Assembly: GCF_036850765.1 (NCBI RefSeq)
Contig: NC_089496.1
Location: 49,466,113 to 49,530,112, forward strand
DNA from: Saccopteryx bilineata
Taxonomy: Eukaryota; Chordata; Mammalia; Chiroptera; Emballonuridae
Length of the DNA: 64,000 bases
Reading direction: 5' to 3'
The notes beneath the pieces are model-generated. The model had not been told where the DNA came from, made no database searches, and was given only the letters and a program-made list of their open reading frames with translations. The position numbers and the translations under genes were made by a program. Positions 12,926 to 25,568 of the stretch are shown here, piece by piece (position 1 is the first letter of the stretch; every line of letters starts with the position of its first letter).

Positions 12926-15284
12926 GGAGGTGTAAGATATCTGTGACTTTTTTTTTTTTTTTCGCAATGAGCCCTAAACATCTTATTTACTCGACCATAA
13001 AGGTTGTGTCCATGTAGTATGCTTCCCAGTGTATAAAAATTGGGCCAGGCAGTGCGTTCATCACCCAAATGGCATTCTGTATGCTTGTTGTACAAAACTT
13101 ATGTCTTCTGTATGCCTGTCAAAGAGATTTTTCACTGATGTCTTTGAAATTGCTTTGGGGAAACTGCAGGTCCCATACAACTGTCTGTAGCCACTGTAAT
13201 GTCTTCTGTGAGGCCGCTGGTTGTTTTGCTGTCTTCAGACAGTTTATTTCCTTAGGCTGTTGCCATGCACCCAAACTGTGAAACACGTGCCTGTTTTGAA
13301 AAATGCACGAATCCAACCTTCAATGTCTGAATTGAATTTATCGCTCTTTTATTATTTGTTGCTTCATAATGTGAGGAGGCCCGCGGCCAAGCAGGATCGG
13401 TAGCCAGAGGCACAGGCGTTGAGAACAGTCGAAACGTACATCTGCAAAGCCAGGCTCTGCCTTGACGGCCACAGACCTGCATTTTGCTTACCATATTGGT
13501 TGTCAGACACCCCTGGGACATGTGGTTAACGTAGCGGCGGGAGGCCGCGTGTCATCTTCCCCAGAGGTATCCTTTTTACTCTTGAACCCGCCACCTTCTG
13601 AGCTCCTTCTAGGTGCCCTGCAAGACTCAGAGAAGGTGTGGAACATGGATTTGGGGGCGAGATAGAGTGTCTGTGGGACCAGGACAAAGTAATTGAGCTT
13701 TTGTGAATCTTGGTTCCCTCATTTTAAAAACCTGGGGTAACATGTTTTTTGTCCTAGAATGCAGTTTATGAGAGTAACATGGTATCAACGTGCAAAAACT
13801 CCAAGTCCGATGCCTCGCCTGTATGTATATGGTTACGCAATGGCTTTAGTTTTCTCTCTTCTTTTCTTTGCTCCTGTTGGAGGGTCATTGAGCTAATGTT
13901 TACGAAAATGTTCTCTGGGACTGATCTTTGGCAGTCCCCTCAGTCACTGACACTGTCCCGCCCACATCAGAGAACGAGTGTTCTGACTTCCCAGGACATA
14001 TTCTCCTTTTCCTTCCTTTCCCGTTTTTGCTCCGTATGAGCGCAGCTTCCTTCTTTCTCCTGGGCCCGTAGAAGGGGTGGGTGTTGGCTCTTTGACAGCG
14101 GGGTGCCCAGGGTGGAATGCTGACGCAGCCCTGGGGTAGCAGAGCTCCCACATTTAGGAGTGATTATGATAAGAATCGATCAAATGCAGGAATGATGGGC
14201 TCTGTGACTCATATGAAAAAGGAGTTGTGAGTGTTTTTCTCTCCTAGTACATCGTGTATTTCCTGTATTATTATATCAACAGTACTAAAAGTTTGAAAGC
14301 ATAGTTTACCGAGTAGAATTCTGCATTAGTTATGGCTCATAGAATGTTTCATTACCTTAATATCAATGCCAGATATTGTGTGTATCATAATCCTAGGAAG
14401 TTATGAGCCTGGTTCTCTAAAGCCACAATTCCATCGCTTTACAGTCTGCAGTAAACACATAGATTAGAGGCCCAAGGAAGTCACGTGGAGACTTCGTGTT
14501 CCTTTTTATTGGTGAAGTGAGTTGAATTTGCAAGTCATCTGTATTCATCTACTGTTTCTTTGCATTCTGGATGTTATTCATAAAGCCGCCAAAGTTAGGT
14601 AAAGTAGCTTCCAGTTCGTTTTTTTTTTCTTTCTATCGCTGATTATTTCACTTCCATCATGTATTTAATTCCTCACTGGAAAACAAAACTAGGAAGAAGC
14701 TTCCCTAGGAAGAAGCTATGGAAACGGATGTTGTAGCAAGAAAGCATGGGCCGCTCTCTCAGAACTCAGTTCGTGGGTCTGAGTCTTCCTTTTGGGATTG
14801 AGGGGAAATGGCGTGGCTATAAAATTTCCATTAGCCCCAAATAAGCCAAATTGCCTGCAGGATCTGTGGCAGGTACAGCCTTGAAGAGCAGTAAGGGCCT
14901 GTTTTCAATGAACTCCTAAGGACGCGATGGGGGCCTGGCGTTGGCTAGCCAGGTTTTACGTTGATCCCTTTTGATTATCCTTCCATATGTTTCTGGAGCA
15001 CAGTGTCTGAAAAGTGGTTCTATTACACAGATTGTCCTGGGCCGAGGTAATCTCGGGCTTACCCACCAAGTCCCCGGGGTGGGGTGCCCTATCAGGTGGC
15101 CCGGAAGTGGCGGAGACGGGCAGACCCGTCTGCTCCCCTGCCCTGCTCCGTGCGTGTGGCGTGAACTGACTTCAAAGGCCCCGCCCGAGTCTGGTTTAAG
15201 GTCAGTAACTATGACAGCGCGCGAGCTCACTCTGCCCCCCAACGACGAGAACACAGAAGTAATTGGGGGACAAAAGTAGATTTT

Positions 15285-15674
15285 ATTTATTTATTTATTT
15301 TTTTCTTGAAGCTGGAAACGGGGAGAGACAGACAGACTCCCACATGCGCCCGACCGGGATCTGCCCGGCACGCCCACCAGGGGTCAACGCTCTGCCCACC
15401 AGGGGGTGATGCTCTGCGCCTCCAGGGCGTCGCTCTGCCGTGACCAGAGCCACTCTAGCGCCTGGGGCAGAGGCCAAGGAGCCATCCCCAGTGCCCGGGC
15501 CATCTTTGCTCCAATGGAGCCTTGGCTGCGGGAGGGGAAGAGAGAGACAGAGAGGAAGGGTGGGGGGGTAGAGAAGCAAATGGGCGCTTCTCCTATGTGC
15601 CCTGGCCGGGAATCGAACCCAGGTCCCCTGCATGCCAGGCCGACGCTCTACTGCTGAGCCAACCGGCCAGGGCC
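15285..15674 (-). mobile_element. Family A SINE, recent insertion
   Basis: Full-length minus-strand family A copy. A perfect 18-bp TSD, GGGACAAAAGTAGATTTT, is at 15267-15284 and 15675-15692. The tail has evolved into a (TTTA)n run on the plus strand. It carries the internal duplication typical of younger copies. Confidence 0.95.
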
Positions 15675-16515
15675 GGGACAAAAGTAGATTTTGGAGAGAA
15701 AGGAGGCCTTCTGAAAGTTACCCGAAGATGAGTTCTTGAACCACATGGGAAGGGAGGCCTCTCGGGAAGGTGTTGCTACGATACGCCTCTCATTTCTAAG
15801 GTGTGGTGGGTGCTGGGATGCTCAGGGGCTTTCCTGATTGTGTCCAAGCCCAGCCTGCCCGGTCCGTGGAGGAGGAAGGGGCTGGGTGTGGGAAGACACA
15901 GACATGGACGTCTGAGTTGGTCCCAGAAAGCTTGCTGTCTGCGGAGATAGGAGCATGGACAGAATCGGCCCACCTGCCAAGGGGAGAAGGCAGACGGTCC
16001 AGGGGATGCCAACCTTTCTGTGTTCTCTGCGGTTTCCAGGAACAGCTCTCTGTCGGTACTTGCCATGACTGCCAGTGAAATGAAACATTGATCAAGTACC
16101 AGCTACAAACGAAGTACTGGAAGGGACCCGGACACGGACATTTCGAAGGCCAAGTGTTCACGCAGAAAAAGCCCGGGAATAGACTCTGAGCGGGGAAGGC
16201 TTCTCGGAGGCTGTGACCGTGAACTGAATCTTGAGGGAGGAGTTAGTTAAGCAAAGAGGGAGGCCTTGGGTGGTCTAGGTGTCATTGTGGGGGTGATGGA
16301 AATGGAAGGAATGGGTAAGATCTGGGTTTTTCAAGAAAGGACTGGCATTAGCAAAACCTCAGGATGAGTTCTTCTGGTCATACTGGGGGGATGGTAAGTG
16401 CAGCACGCCTTCAGCATGGGGAGTTTGGAAGCAGCACCTGAGAGAATGAAGGGGTGAGTGCAGGCCAGACCTGGGAGCTGTATAGGGTAAGAAGTTTGAC
16501 TTGTGTTGTAAAGGT

Positions 16516-16657
16516 CAGTGGTTTTCCGTCCTGGCTGTATATTAGATATGTCTTCCGCTTCTTCCTCCCAGAGGCTCTGATCCAGTCAGTCTGGAAAGAA
16601 AGGTGGAGGATAGGACCCAGTCTACACCTCAGCCAGGCTGAGAACCCGCAGTCACTG
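16516..16657 (+). repeat. MER20-like hAT-Charlie remnant
   Basis: It starts CAGTGGTTTTCCGTCCTGGC and ends CTGAGAACCCGCAGTCACTG, i.e. degraded MER20-type terminal repeats. An internal CCCAGAGGCTCTGATCC matches the family. By-eye assignment. Confidence 0.6.
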
Positions 16658-17736
16658 ATAAGAGTTCCATGTGTGCAGATAAGATCATAAGATGGGGGTT
16701 TAAAAGAGCCCACGCTTGTAGAGGTACAAGAGGATGCTTGGAAAAGTCCCCTGTCCTGTCTGGGAGAGGCGGTCCGTGAGCCTGTGTGAGGGTCCAGGTG
16801 AGAAAGAAGCATCGATTTAGGGAAGGGGGCGACTTCATGGGGAGGAGCAGGAAAGTAATTGGAAGAGAGCGTCTGGAAGCATGGGGGTGTGTCGGAAGAA
16901 AAGCGTGGTCAGGCCGCCACAGAGAAGACCTATAAGGTAAAGACTGAGTGTCCTTGGATTGGGCACTTAGGCCGCTGCAGCCTGAGAGAGTGACATTTCA
17001 GCGGGGTGGTGGGGGCGGAAGCCGGATAGCTTTGGTTGAAGAACTTGACCTTATTTTAAGAAGCATTCTAGTTCATTATAATCAAGGCCAGGTATATAAT
17101 CCCAGGAAGCAAGATGGGGATCCAGGAATGCAGGGAAAGGGCTGGAAAGGGAAGTCGGGGCCACGTTGTGGGGCCCTTGGGTGCCAGCAGTTAAGTTATT
17201 GGAAGTGGGAAGATCCAGCTCTGTGCTCTTTGGATGCTGTGACCTTGACCCATGGACAGATTAAGATTAGAAGGCTGAAACTAGGTGGAGCGAAGGCTGT
17301 TACGAGGTCAATGGAGTCCCTTTTAGTCCTGATGATATTGGACGGCGATTGTAACAACAGAATGACGAAAATGTGTGCTATTCCCTCTCTCTTGGGATAA
17401 GGTGGCCACTGAAAAAGGTCACAGCTAATAGAAAAAGGGAATTCTATTGCTTAACTGTGGACTCAATTTCTTTGTGTTCTTCCTGTTTCCCTTGCCACGT
17501 GTTTTCTGAGTTGCCTCGTTGACTGGGCCAGGTGTCTCTCTGAGAGTATGCATGTTTACAAAAAAAAAAAAAAAAAAAAAAAAGTGCGATCCATCTCCAC
17601 CCTGAAAATATTTAACACAAATGGAAAAGGCAAAATACATACAAAAGAAAAGTGTAGCTAGTTTAGGCTTGTCTTTGTATCCTTTTAGTTTTGTAAAGAA
17701 GAAGAACTATTTCGGGCTACATGTCATGGTTTAGAT

Positions 17737-17951
17737 CAGGGTTTCTCCACTTGGGCACAACTGACGGTTGGACTGGTTGGTCCTTTCTTTGTCGTGCCTT
17801 GTGAAGCACCGAGCGGTACCTCCAGCCTCCACCCGCGAGATGTTCATAGCACCTTTCCTCCAGTTGTGAGAACTGGAAATATCTCCTGACGTCACTCCAA
17901 GTCCCCTGGGTGGAGAAGGGTGGGGGCAAAATGGCCCTAGGTTGAGAACTG
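17737..17951 (-). repeat. MER5A-like hAT-Charlie remnant
   Basis: It begins CAGGGTTTCTCCACTTGGGC and ends CCTAGGTTGAGAACTG, the reverse complement of MER5-type ends. A CACAACTGACGG-like stretch and CTCCAAGTCCCCTGGG lie inside. The TSD is no longer recognisable. Confidence 0.65.
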
Positions 17952-18324
17952 TCCGTGTAAGCAGAGTGTAGTGATTTTATCAGGAAGTAACCACTTCCTC
18001 CTGCGGCGTCCAGGCTGGTTTTATTGAAGCCCGTGGAACCTGCAAAGCTTTTTGTCGCCAGGAGAGAATGAGTGGATGTTTATAGATTTCCTTGTGGAAA
18101 GTGTATTTTAAAATATCTAAGGAAAAAGGAAAAGCTACTGTACTGGTCGCTTACTCCATGGACCCCTCTTTCTGCAACCTGCTCTTTAAGGTCTTGGATC
18201 TACTCTTATTTAATTTTTATAAGGATCAGATTGGCTTTTCTCCTGGGCCTTTAAGTCCTCCATGCAAAACGTGTTGTGATTTAGGAAGTGGCCCCAGTAA
18301 TTCTGCCAGTTTAGACCTGGGTGT

Positions 18325-18480
18325 GAAAATGTGGATTTCAGCAAGGACCTGGATTCTAGTGTTAGTTTCACACCTAGTGCCTTCTGACTTTTGAGCAAGC
18401 GCCATTCATCTTTCTGGGCGTATTTTTTCATCTATAAGATGAAAGAGAGAATCTACATTATTCAGTAAGTTCGCTTCTAG
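18325..18480 (+). repeat. MIR fragment
   Basis: Order of motifs: ACCTGGATTCTAGTGTTAG, then TTGAGCAAGCGCCATTCATC, then TTTTTTCATCTATAAGATG. This is a diverged plus-strand MIR. Confidence 0.65.
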
Positions 18481-20607
18481 TTCTAAACATCTGAGGTTGA
18501 AATATTTTTATTATTTTTTGGGTTGGTCCTGACCCCCCCACCTTACCCCCGCCAGGGTGGTGGCAACCCAAAATGTGCTTTGCAGGTCACCGATGATCCT
18601 TGGACTGTGGTGCTGGTTTACAATGAGCCAAGTGCAGAAATGGAGAGTAAACAATTAGAAGTGTTGTTGTTGTGTTTTTAATCACTCAACAGAATAATTC
18701 TATGCCTGTTACATAGAATAATAAAACATTAGGCTTCTAATTTTGTCCTGGCCTTTTCAACTTACTTTTCTAAGTAATTTATTTTTATTATATTTTGTGG
18801 AAGTATTAGTCCATCTTGGATTGGAAGAACAAAAACAAAACAAATTGGTCTTTCTCTAGAACAAGTTTGAGAAGCGCTGTCTCGACATACAATGGAAACT
18901 TTTCTTTGCCTCTCTTTCTACCGTAGCCAGTAAGAGATATTTCATTTATTACTCCTGGGGTTTCAATAAAAACAAAGGCAAAATATTGCCTGTCGAGTAC
19001 ATTAGCGGCGTAAAGTTGGTGGCCAATGGAATTTATTATAGAGAAGTTTGCCTTATAGAAAATCAGAAGTAATTCTAAAGTAAACGTGAGGTTCTTTTTG
19101 ATTGCACATGCATGTGCCTTCACACGGCTCGTGTTAGTGTTTGGCATTAAGATGACGTGTTTAACTTAGGACACAAACCGAAGAACAATGAACGTACCCC
19201 TTCCTTCATTATTTTACGCCCTAGGATCCCTCTAGATATGACCTCTACCATAATGCTTGGTGAACTGGAGACTCCGTAGCTAGCTGATGCCGGTGAGGGT
19301 AGGCAAAGAAGGAAAAGGTATAGGTTATACTCAGTAGAGAGATGACCACAGGTATCGTTGAGCCTGTTCTGCCATTCGGACTTATCGAATGCTTGGGAAA
19401 ATCTCTTCTCTGGAGTCAGGTGTGGCAGACTGACACATACACAAGGGCAGTTGAGCAATAAAGTGTTTTTCAATTTGACCTTGGCCCTTCATGTTGATAT
19501 AAGGGCAGGGTAGCCAGACTTCCAATGGACAATTATTCGGAGAAAACAGTGCTGGGTTGCCTGCGAGGAGGACCACTTGTTCCAGTGCCTTTTATCCCAT
19601 ATCGAGTGGAACAATTCAGAGAGGCCTTCCCCACTCCCGGGAGCCCCGCGCGCATGACCTGGCGTCGTCAGGCTCGGTCTCTGGCTTGCAGCTCCTTCTG
19701 GGTCCGTTCGGGTTGTGCAGAACACTTCCTCCTCAGCGAGCAGGCCAGAGCTTTGCCTGCCTTATTAGCAGCATAAAATCACCCTTTCTTTCAGTTCTTT
19801 TTTTTTTCTAATCCGGAGGATGAAAATATATAACATATTTGGAAACGCCACTGGTGGACTTGGCAGGCGTTTCATATTTACTTGGACTTCACATGAATTG
19901 GATTTGGTCCCCTGACTTCCCTGCCTCCCTCTCTCGGAACAAGTTATTTATTATCCGAGCGAGTCTGTGTTAGTGGATCAGACATGCACATGGCACGTCC
20001 ATTGTGAGGGCGTTCGTTCGGGAAGATTTATGCTAGCCCAAATTGTTTTATATTGGTTTTCATTGTTGAAAATTTACTGTATTCATTCCGGGCTTGGCAT
20101 AAATATTTGTAGTGTGCTAGGGGTTCCTGTGGTTGGACATTTTATCGCTGTGACACTTCACTCAAAGGAAATTAAAAAATATATAGTGAAAGCATTTCCC
20201 TAATATGTTTCCAATCAGCTGGGTACTTGAGTAATTTGATTTGTAGGAGCTAGAGACCGGAGTATTACTGAGCCCTTTTCGATCATTCCATAATTCTCTG
20301 GGGATTCAGATCATGGTTCCAAGCCTATGAAAACATCTATCGAAATGTTCCAAAGTCCTTTAATATTCTGTTTGTATGGATTAAGAAGGTTTTGTTGTTG
20401 TTGTTAATACCACTGCGGTATCTAACAGAATTCAGGAAGGAGGTAAATCTCCTCTCTGTATCTTGGACAAGAAAAACCAATGTGAGTTGAGGTTGATTGG
20501 CCTGCCAGAAGCCAGTCGTTGGTACCGAGATCGCTTTTATTTCTGCATTATCCCATGTGTGCCTTCCTGCTTCTGTTCTCTTTGGGCTAAGCCATGATAA
20601 TCTAAAT

Positions 20608-20904
20608 CAGTGGTCCCCAACCCCCGGGCCGCAGACCGGTACCGGTTCGTGGGCCATTTGGTACCAGTCTGCAGAGAAAGAATAAATAACTTACATTATT
20701 TCCGTTTTATTTATATTTAAGTCTGAACGATGTTTTATTTTTAAAAAATGACCAGATTCCCTCTGTTACATCCATCTAAGACTCACTCTTGACGCTTGTC
20801 TCGGTCACGTGATATATTTATCCGTCCCACCCTAAAGGCCAGTCCGTGAAAATATTTTCTGACATTAAACCGGTCCGTGGCCCAAAAAAGGTTGGGGACC
20901 ACTG
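20608..20904 (+). mobile_element. Non-autonomous hAT element, TIR CAGTGGTCCCCAACC
   Basis: A 297-bp element with ends CAGTGGTCCCCAACC and GGTTGGGGACCACTG. The 8-bp TSDs are ATCTAAAT (20600-20607) and CTCTAAAT (20905-20912). It has no coding capacity. It lies 900 bp upstream of the first BMPER exon here. A copy of exactly the same length in the opposite orientation is at 31144-31440, downstream of the third exon. Confidence 0.94.
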
Positions 20905-21804
20905 CTCTAAATGGCGCTTCCCTTTGCCTGGTGGGCTCCTAATAATCTAATATGCAGGGCCCACAGGCGTAGCCAGGTGCCTCATTCCCCAAAGTGTAGC
21001 TGACACAGGAGGGAGGGTGTTATCTGGACAAACTAAATCAAGATCTAGGCTGTGATCTTTGCACCATTGCTTCTTGGGCTCTTTCTACAGGGACTTACGT
21101 TAACTGGGTCTCTGGCCTTTGACTTCTATTTTTTTTTCCAGTGAGTGAGCGTGACTTCGGTTTTGGCTAGCGAATCAACTCCTGATGCTCTGTACAGTGA
21201 TAGTTTCAGGTTTCCTTCCATCTACTTCACAACCCAAGTGTAAAATCAGAGTGAAATATGAAATCAGAGCTCTTGGAGCTGGGAGGCAAGGCTTCGACGG
21301 TCTCACCCGGTAAAGATCGTAGCTTTGTTAAGCATCTTAGATTGGTATAGATTTTTACAGTCATTTCCTATATTTTAATTTTCTGCCATGCTTTCAACTT
21401 CCTTCTTGATCTTCAGCGAGTGGGAGTCCAGTTAGTCTTATGTAAGGTCCCTTTTCATCATGACGTGTTAGCCCCAATCCTCCAAATGCTTCACTAGGTA
21501 TAAAGAAAGTCACGCGTGAGGTTATGCCTGTTGGCCAAGAAAGCTCCTCGATCCATGGCTCTTCACTTGAAAATATAGTCTGTGCGGTTAATCGTCTCAG
21601 CAGAAAAATAATTAATGGAAGTGAAAGCCGAGTGGATATTTAAAAAGCTTGGTTGTGTTTTGGGGAAAATAGCCAAGGAGCATGATGGTTCCTGCGATCA
21701 CTAGTTCTGGCCTAGATGACATAACTTCTCTTGCTCCAGAGATAAAGGAAGCAAACCCACTCTCACTGTTGGCCCGTCTTCCTGCTTCTGTGTTTCCGGT
21801 CCAG

Positions 21805-21887
21805 GTTGCACCTACGAAGGAAGTACCTACAACAGCTCCTCCACGTGGCGGAGTCCTGCGGAACCCTGCGTCCTGCGCCGGTGCCAG
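21805..21887 (+). CDS. BMPER: BMPER internal exon: N-terminal half of a VWC domain (VWC2)
   Basis: This 83-bp exon has a good acceptor (pyrimidine tract ending GGTCCAG) and donor (CAG|GTAAGG). Reading starts after two bases that complete a Gly codon from the previous exon (phase 1). It then gives 27 codons beginning CTYEGSTY and ending CVLRRCQ, with cysteines at residues 1, 21 and 26 and an N-S-S glycosylation sequon at residue 9. I recognise this as the start of the second von Willebrand type C domain of BMPER (crossveinless-2), a secreted protein whose VWC modules bind BMP ligands outside the cell. It joins in frame to the exon at 25478. KCP, chordin or CRIM1 are less likely from remembered sequence. 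Exon number is not determined. Confidence 0.9.
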
Positions 21888-23535
21888 GTAAGGTCCAGTT
21901 ATTTTACTCTCCGGTGCAAAGGAATCTGTAGAGTTCTCCTTGGAAGTTCCTTTCAGATAACGCATAATAACCCGCCCCTCAAAAAAAAAAAAACCCAACT
22001 CATTCCACCCAAAAGAACTCCTAACAAAAACCAACTGTATTCTTGTGCATATTTATCGTGACATTCACCGAAACAAGACAGGCACAGGGTAAATGTTGTC
22101 TGGGACTTGCTTCCAGAAACACACAGCGGAATCGTGCCCCATTGTTAAGCTACGCCTGGAAACGCTCCTCGAAGATGCATATGTCCTTGGGGAGAACTCA
22201 GGTCTTCCTGTGAGTCGACTTGAAGCAAAACACAAATTCCTGTTAGCAGAAAGAGGTCCTGTTAGCGGATATATGTTTTCCTTTTTTGATTTAGAAACTT
22301 TTTGAACCGGAGCCAATCTGTACACTAGATTCAGTCAGAGCAATTAGTACACTGTAACCTCAATGATTTCAACCCAACCAATCTGAGAACTACTGGTCAG
22401 CTCCTCAGGGGCGCACCGTGGCTAGTGCTTGCTGAACCCGAAAAGACCACTGACCCCACGGGGCTCGGACTGTTACGGGTCTGAAACACAGCAAGATAAA
22501 CTAAAGGGCAAATGAAGAATTCAAATTTTCACACTCCTTTTTTGACTGCTTCCAAAAGGCTCCTTAAAAAATATGCTGTTTGAATTTTGACATTATTTTA
22601 AAACTCTTCTCAGTAGAAAGGATGATGTTAAATCATTTTACGCCTAGCCCTGTTTCACTGTCCATGTATGTGCTTTTGTATTTAAAGGAGAAAGGTTGGC
22701 CTAGAAACGTGTATTTCTCTCTGATTTTATCTCAGGTATACTTACGTTTAGTTTATTGAGATCTGAATTTTATTTATTCATGTTCTTATTAAATACCCAC
22801 AGTGGTCATGTTCACTCATAAGATCTTCAGTGATTCATTCAGTTAAATATTCAGCTTATTGATGTAGTCTGTTTAAATTGTTTATGAATGTAAGTAGTAG
22901 GTAGAACAGATATAAATAAGGAATTAATTGGCTAAGTAAATACTTGTTGACTTTTTACTCTGGATTATAGATTCAATCGGCTTCATGGAACAAAGAGACA
23001 AAAACAATGAGTTTAATAACATTAAAAGCCCACATTTGTTCTAAAATATGCACCACCTCATCCCCACCCTGCTTTTTGACCAGTGAAGTTTCCACTCTTT
23101 GATAGGGGTCCTCTGAAAGCCATGGTCACACTGTTTTTTAAATAAGACAACGGCATGGCCTTTGAAGTATAGTATAACATATTTATACAGCAGTCAGAGG
23201 TCTTGAAGATCCTTAAGTTGCATTGACCCATGGCGAATTTGGATGAAGACTTTGTTTCAGTTAAATGAAAACTATTGTCTGGGAGGGAATGGTTTGTTGA
23301 CTGGATAACATATTAAAACCATTATCCTTTTAACACTGAAAAAACCCCTATTGCCAATCACCCGAGTCACTAGCCACTCAGCGGGGCCCAGAGTGAATGA
23401 AGCAGAAATATCAAATCATTATTGGAAGAGGTCTTCAAAGACCTAGAACCCCGGGAGACAGGAAATGCCGCCTTGCAGAATGGAGCACAGAAAGGAGCCG
23501 TTACCTACCCAAGATAAACTTCGCCTTTTCATTTT

Positions 23536-23537
<2 letters not shown>

Positions 23538-23614
<77 letters not shown>
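23538..23614 (+). repeat. (AT)n run followed by poly-T
   Basis: About 22 AT units (23538-23581) run directly into about 34 T residues. It could be the decayed tail of an inserted element on the minus strand, but no SINE body follows. The run length may be unreliable in assembly. Confidence 0.95.
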
Positions 23615-23616
<2 letters not shown>

Positions 23617-23884
23617 CTCAGCCCTGCCCGCTAATTTAAAAATACCATGTCTTTCAATAACCAGAAGAGCAAACCTGTGTGAAGGTCATTACATGAATCA
23701 GCTCCTCTGTCAACGGGCACCTTCCCACTCCTGCTCCCCTTCCTCCTCCTTTAGGGAAGAGACCTCATCTGAGAAAGCAGGAAATGACCACTTACTGGCA
23801 CCTGTCAGTAAGGTGCTTCTATGCGGGATGCCTCTTTCTCCAAGCTCCTGTCTTCACAGGGCACAGTGTCAGTAAGAGGAGAGA

Positions 23885-24045
23885 GAGCGGTGTAGTAAGG
23901 AAAACAGGGGCTCTGTCACTTGTGGAACTTGTCATTTAACCTCTCTGGAGCTCACTTCCATCCTCCATCAGATGAGGATGCTGCTATCCTAGGAGCTGGT
24001 AGTAAGCAGTACGGAGGCTGACATGAAAAACACTTCTCGGTAGAG
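23885..24045 (+). repeat. MIR fragment
   Basis: Diverged plus-strand MIR: AACTTGTCATTTAACCTCTC, then TCAGATGAGGATGCTGCTA, with the remaining core weak. Confidence 0.6.
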
Positions 24046-25477
24046 TCGGCCTGCCCTGGGTCCCACGAGGTTCCAGACGGGCAACAGCTGGTCAGATGGT
24101 CTGGTTCATTTCCGGTTGCGTTGAATTTGAGCTTCTTTCTCACATCCTCCTACCAAAGGAGTTCTGCTGGTGAAAAATTCACCTTTATTTTCTGCCTTTA
24201 GTTTTTTTACCGGAAGAGGACCCTCTATAGATAACAGACAGGAAGCTCATGCAGGGAACTAACCTGAGCTCTTCATCTGGATTGCAGATAATGAAGGGAA
24301 ATTGGTTGCGGGCCACAGCTTTATGCGTTGGGGCTTCGGTTCTAGAACTGAAGCACAGATCCTTTGGTGATATTATGTTATCGCAGTATCGTGGCCATTG
24401 TTTTTTCTTTATAATCTTCATATAGCGTCAGAGTGGTTTATCCTTTTTGCGAGCTGGCATGGAGTTTCCGGTGGACCAGCACCTGTCAGTGGACCTGTGG
24501 ATGAAAAGTACTGATACAAACCACAATAAGTTTCACCAGCAGAGCAAGCCTCAGGCCTGACAGATATGAAGACATTTAGGACATAACCTTCCTCGTTGGG
24601 TTGAGATGCTAGGGTAGCAGACACGATGAGGAAAATGATCTAGTTATCAAATTGTTACATTATTTTGAGCCTGTGCTACACCTCCCCACAAAACAAGGCT
24701 CAGTAAACACACACACAAATCCATCAATAAAATGGGTTAAAAATGCGGTGAAAATTCTTCCAAAGCCAACCCTAAGGGTTAATTTAAACGAGGTTTCAAT
24801 GACATTAAAATATGAAGCGTCCCAAGATCAGTTTTCAGATGAATCAATCATTGGATTGCATTAAGATGTGACGTCTCTGTTTTGCCATATGTATTATGAG
24901 CTTTAAAGTAGTTTTTACCTCATCTCTTCAGTCGGTGCTGGGGAGAGGCCCTCTGTGAAGCAGCGTGGAATTTCTAAGCTTGTAGAGCTGGTCTAGTTAT
25001 TTCTAGAAGGAGGGTAAGGACTTGGGTCTCCAGATCCCAGTCTTGGGGTATTATGCTTACACTCTGTGCTTTCTAATTAATGGCTTAAAGTATAATAATG
25101 ATAGAAAACGCAGTAAGTGTTGAAAACAAAACAACTGTGAATGCACAGCGAGGCTCTCTTGGCTGCTGAGTGATAGCAAGGTCTTAAATACCAGATTTAA
25201 AAGAAAGCAAGAAGCTAGGGCCGAAGAGAAACACCAAGGACAGGGTCACGAACAGCGACAGGATTAGCACAGTGAGTTCGAAAGCATCCGCGGGTTGAGC
25301 CAGGGAGGTCTGACCTCATTTGTGCCACGTACCTCTGGACCTGACCCCAAACTTTCGCTTTGCACGTTCTGTGTTCGGACCGTTCTCCTGTTCCCTTTGG
25401 TTCCCTTCCAAAGCCGCGTGACTCCTCGGTGGGGAGGCCGGGCTGACTTTTCCTTGCCGTGTCGTTCTGTTTTCCAG

Positions 25478-25568
25478 GAAGGCGTTGTCACCGAGTCTGA
25501 GGTGCGATGTGTCGTTCACTGTAAAAACCCTGCCAAGCCTCTGGGAGCGTGCTGCCCCACGTGTCCAG
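25478..25568 (+). CDS. BMPER: BMPER internal exon: C-terminal half of VWC2
   Basis: This 91-bp exon lies between the acceptor TTCTGTTTTCCAG and the donor G|GTAAAT. It starts in phase 0 and gives 30 codons, [11 protein letters not shown] through CCPTCP, plus the first G of a Gly codon completed by the next exon. Cysteines are at residues 11, 15, 25, 26 and 29. The terminal CCPTCPG is the classical end of a VWC module. Joined to 21805-21887 it makes one domain with eight cysteines, fewer than the usual ten; from memory human BMPER VWC2 is the same. The same frame stays open into both flanking introns, but splice sites and domain ends define the exon. The two exons together (174 bp, phase 1 at both ends) form a symmetric module. 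Confidence 0.93.

Larger units (their letters stand above)
1..21804 (+). other. BMPER: BMPER upstream intron (partial)
   Basis: The intron runs from outside the window to the AG acceptor at 21803-21804. I looked for the preceding BMPER exon (end of the first VWC domain, ending in a split Gly codon) and did not find it. Apart from the repeats listed separately, the stretches 1-1140, 2430-4310, 6120-7200, 9200-10330, 10570-11830, 12930-15260, 15700-16510 and 18480-20600 show no splice-bounded coding frame, RNA gene or recognisable element. A diverged MER20-like segment may lie near 2110-2210. Being intron of BMPER is an inference from the downstream exons. Confidence 0.75.
21888..25477 (+). other. 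BMPER: BMPER intron between the two exons of VWC2
   Basis: A phase 0 intron of 3,590 bp, from GTAAGG to TTTTCCAG. It is one of the least SINE-loaded stretches in the window. Apart from the AT/T repeat and a MIR relic, 21900-23530 and 24050-25470 hold nothing I can name. Frames there are short and lack coding character. Confidence 0.88.
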
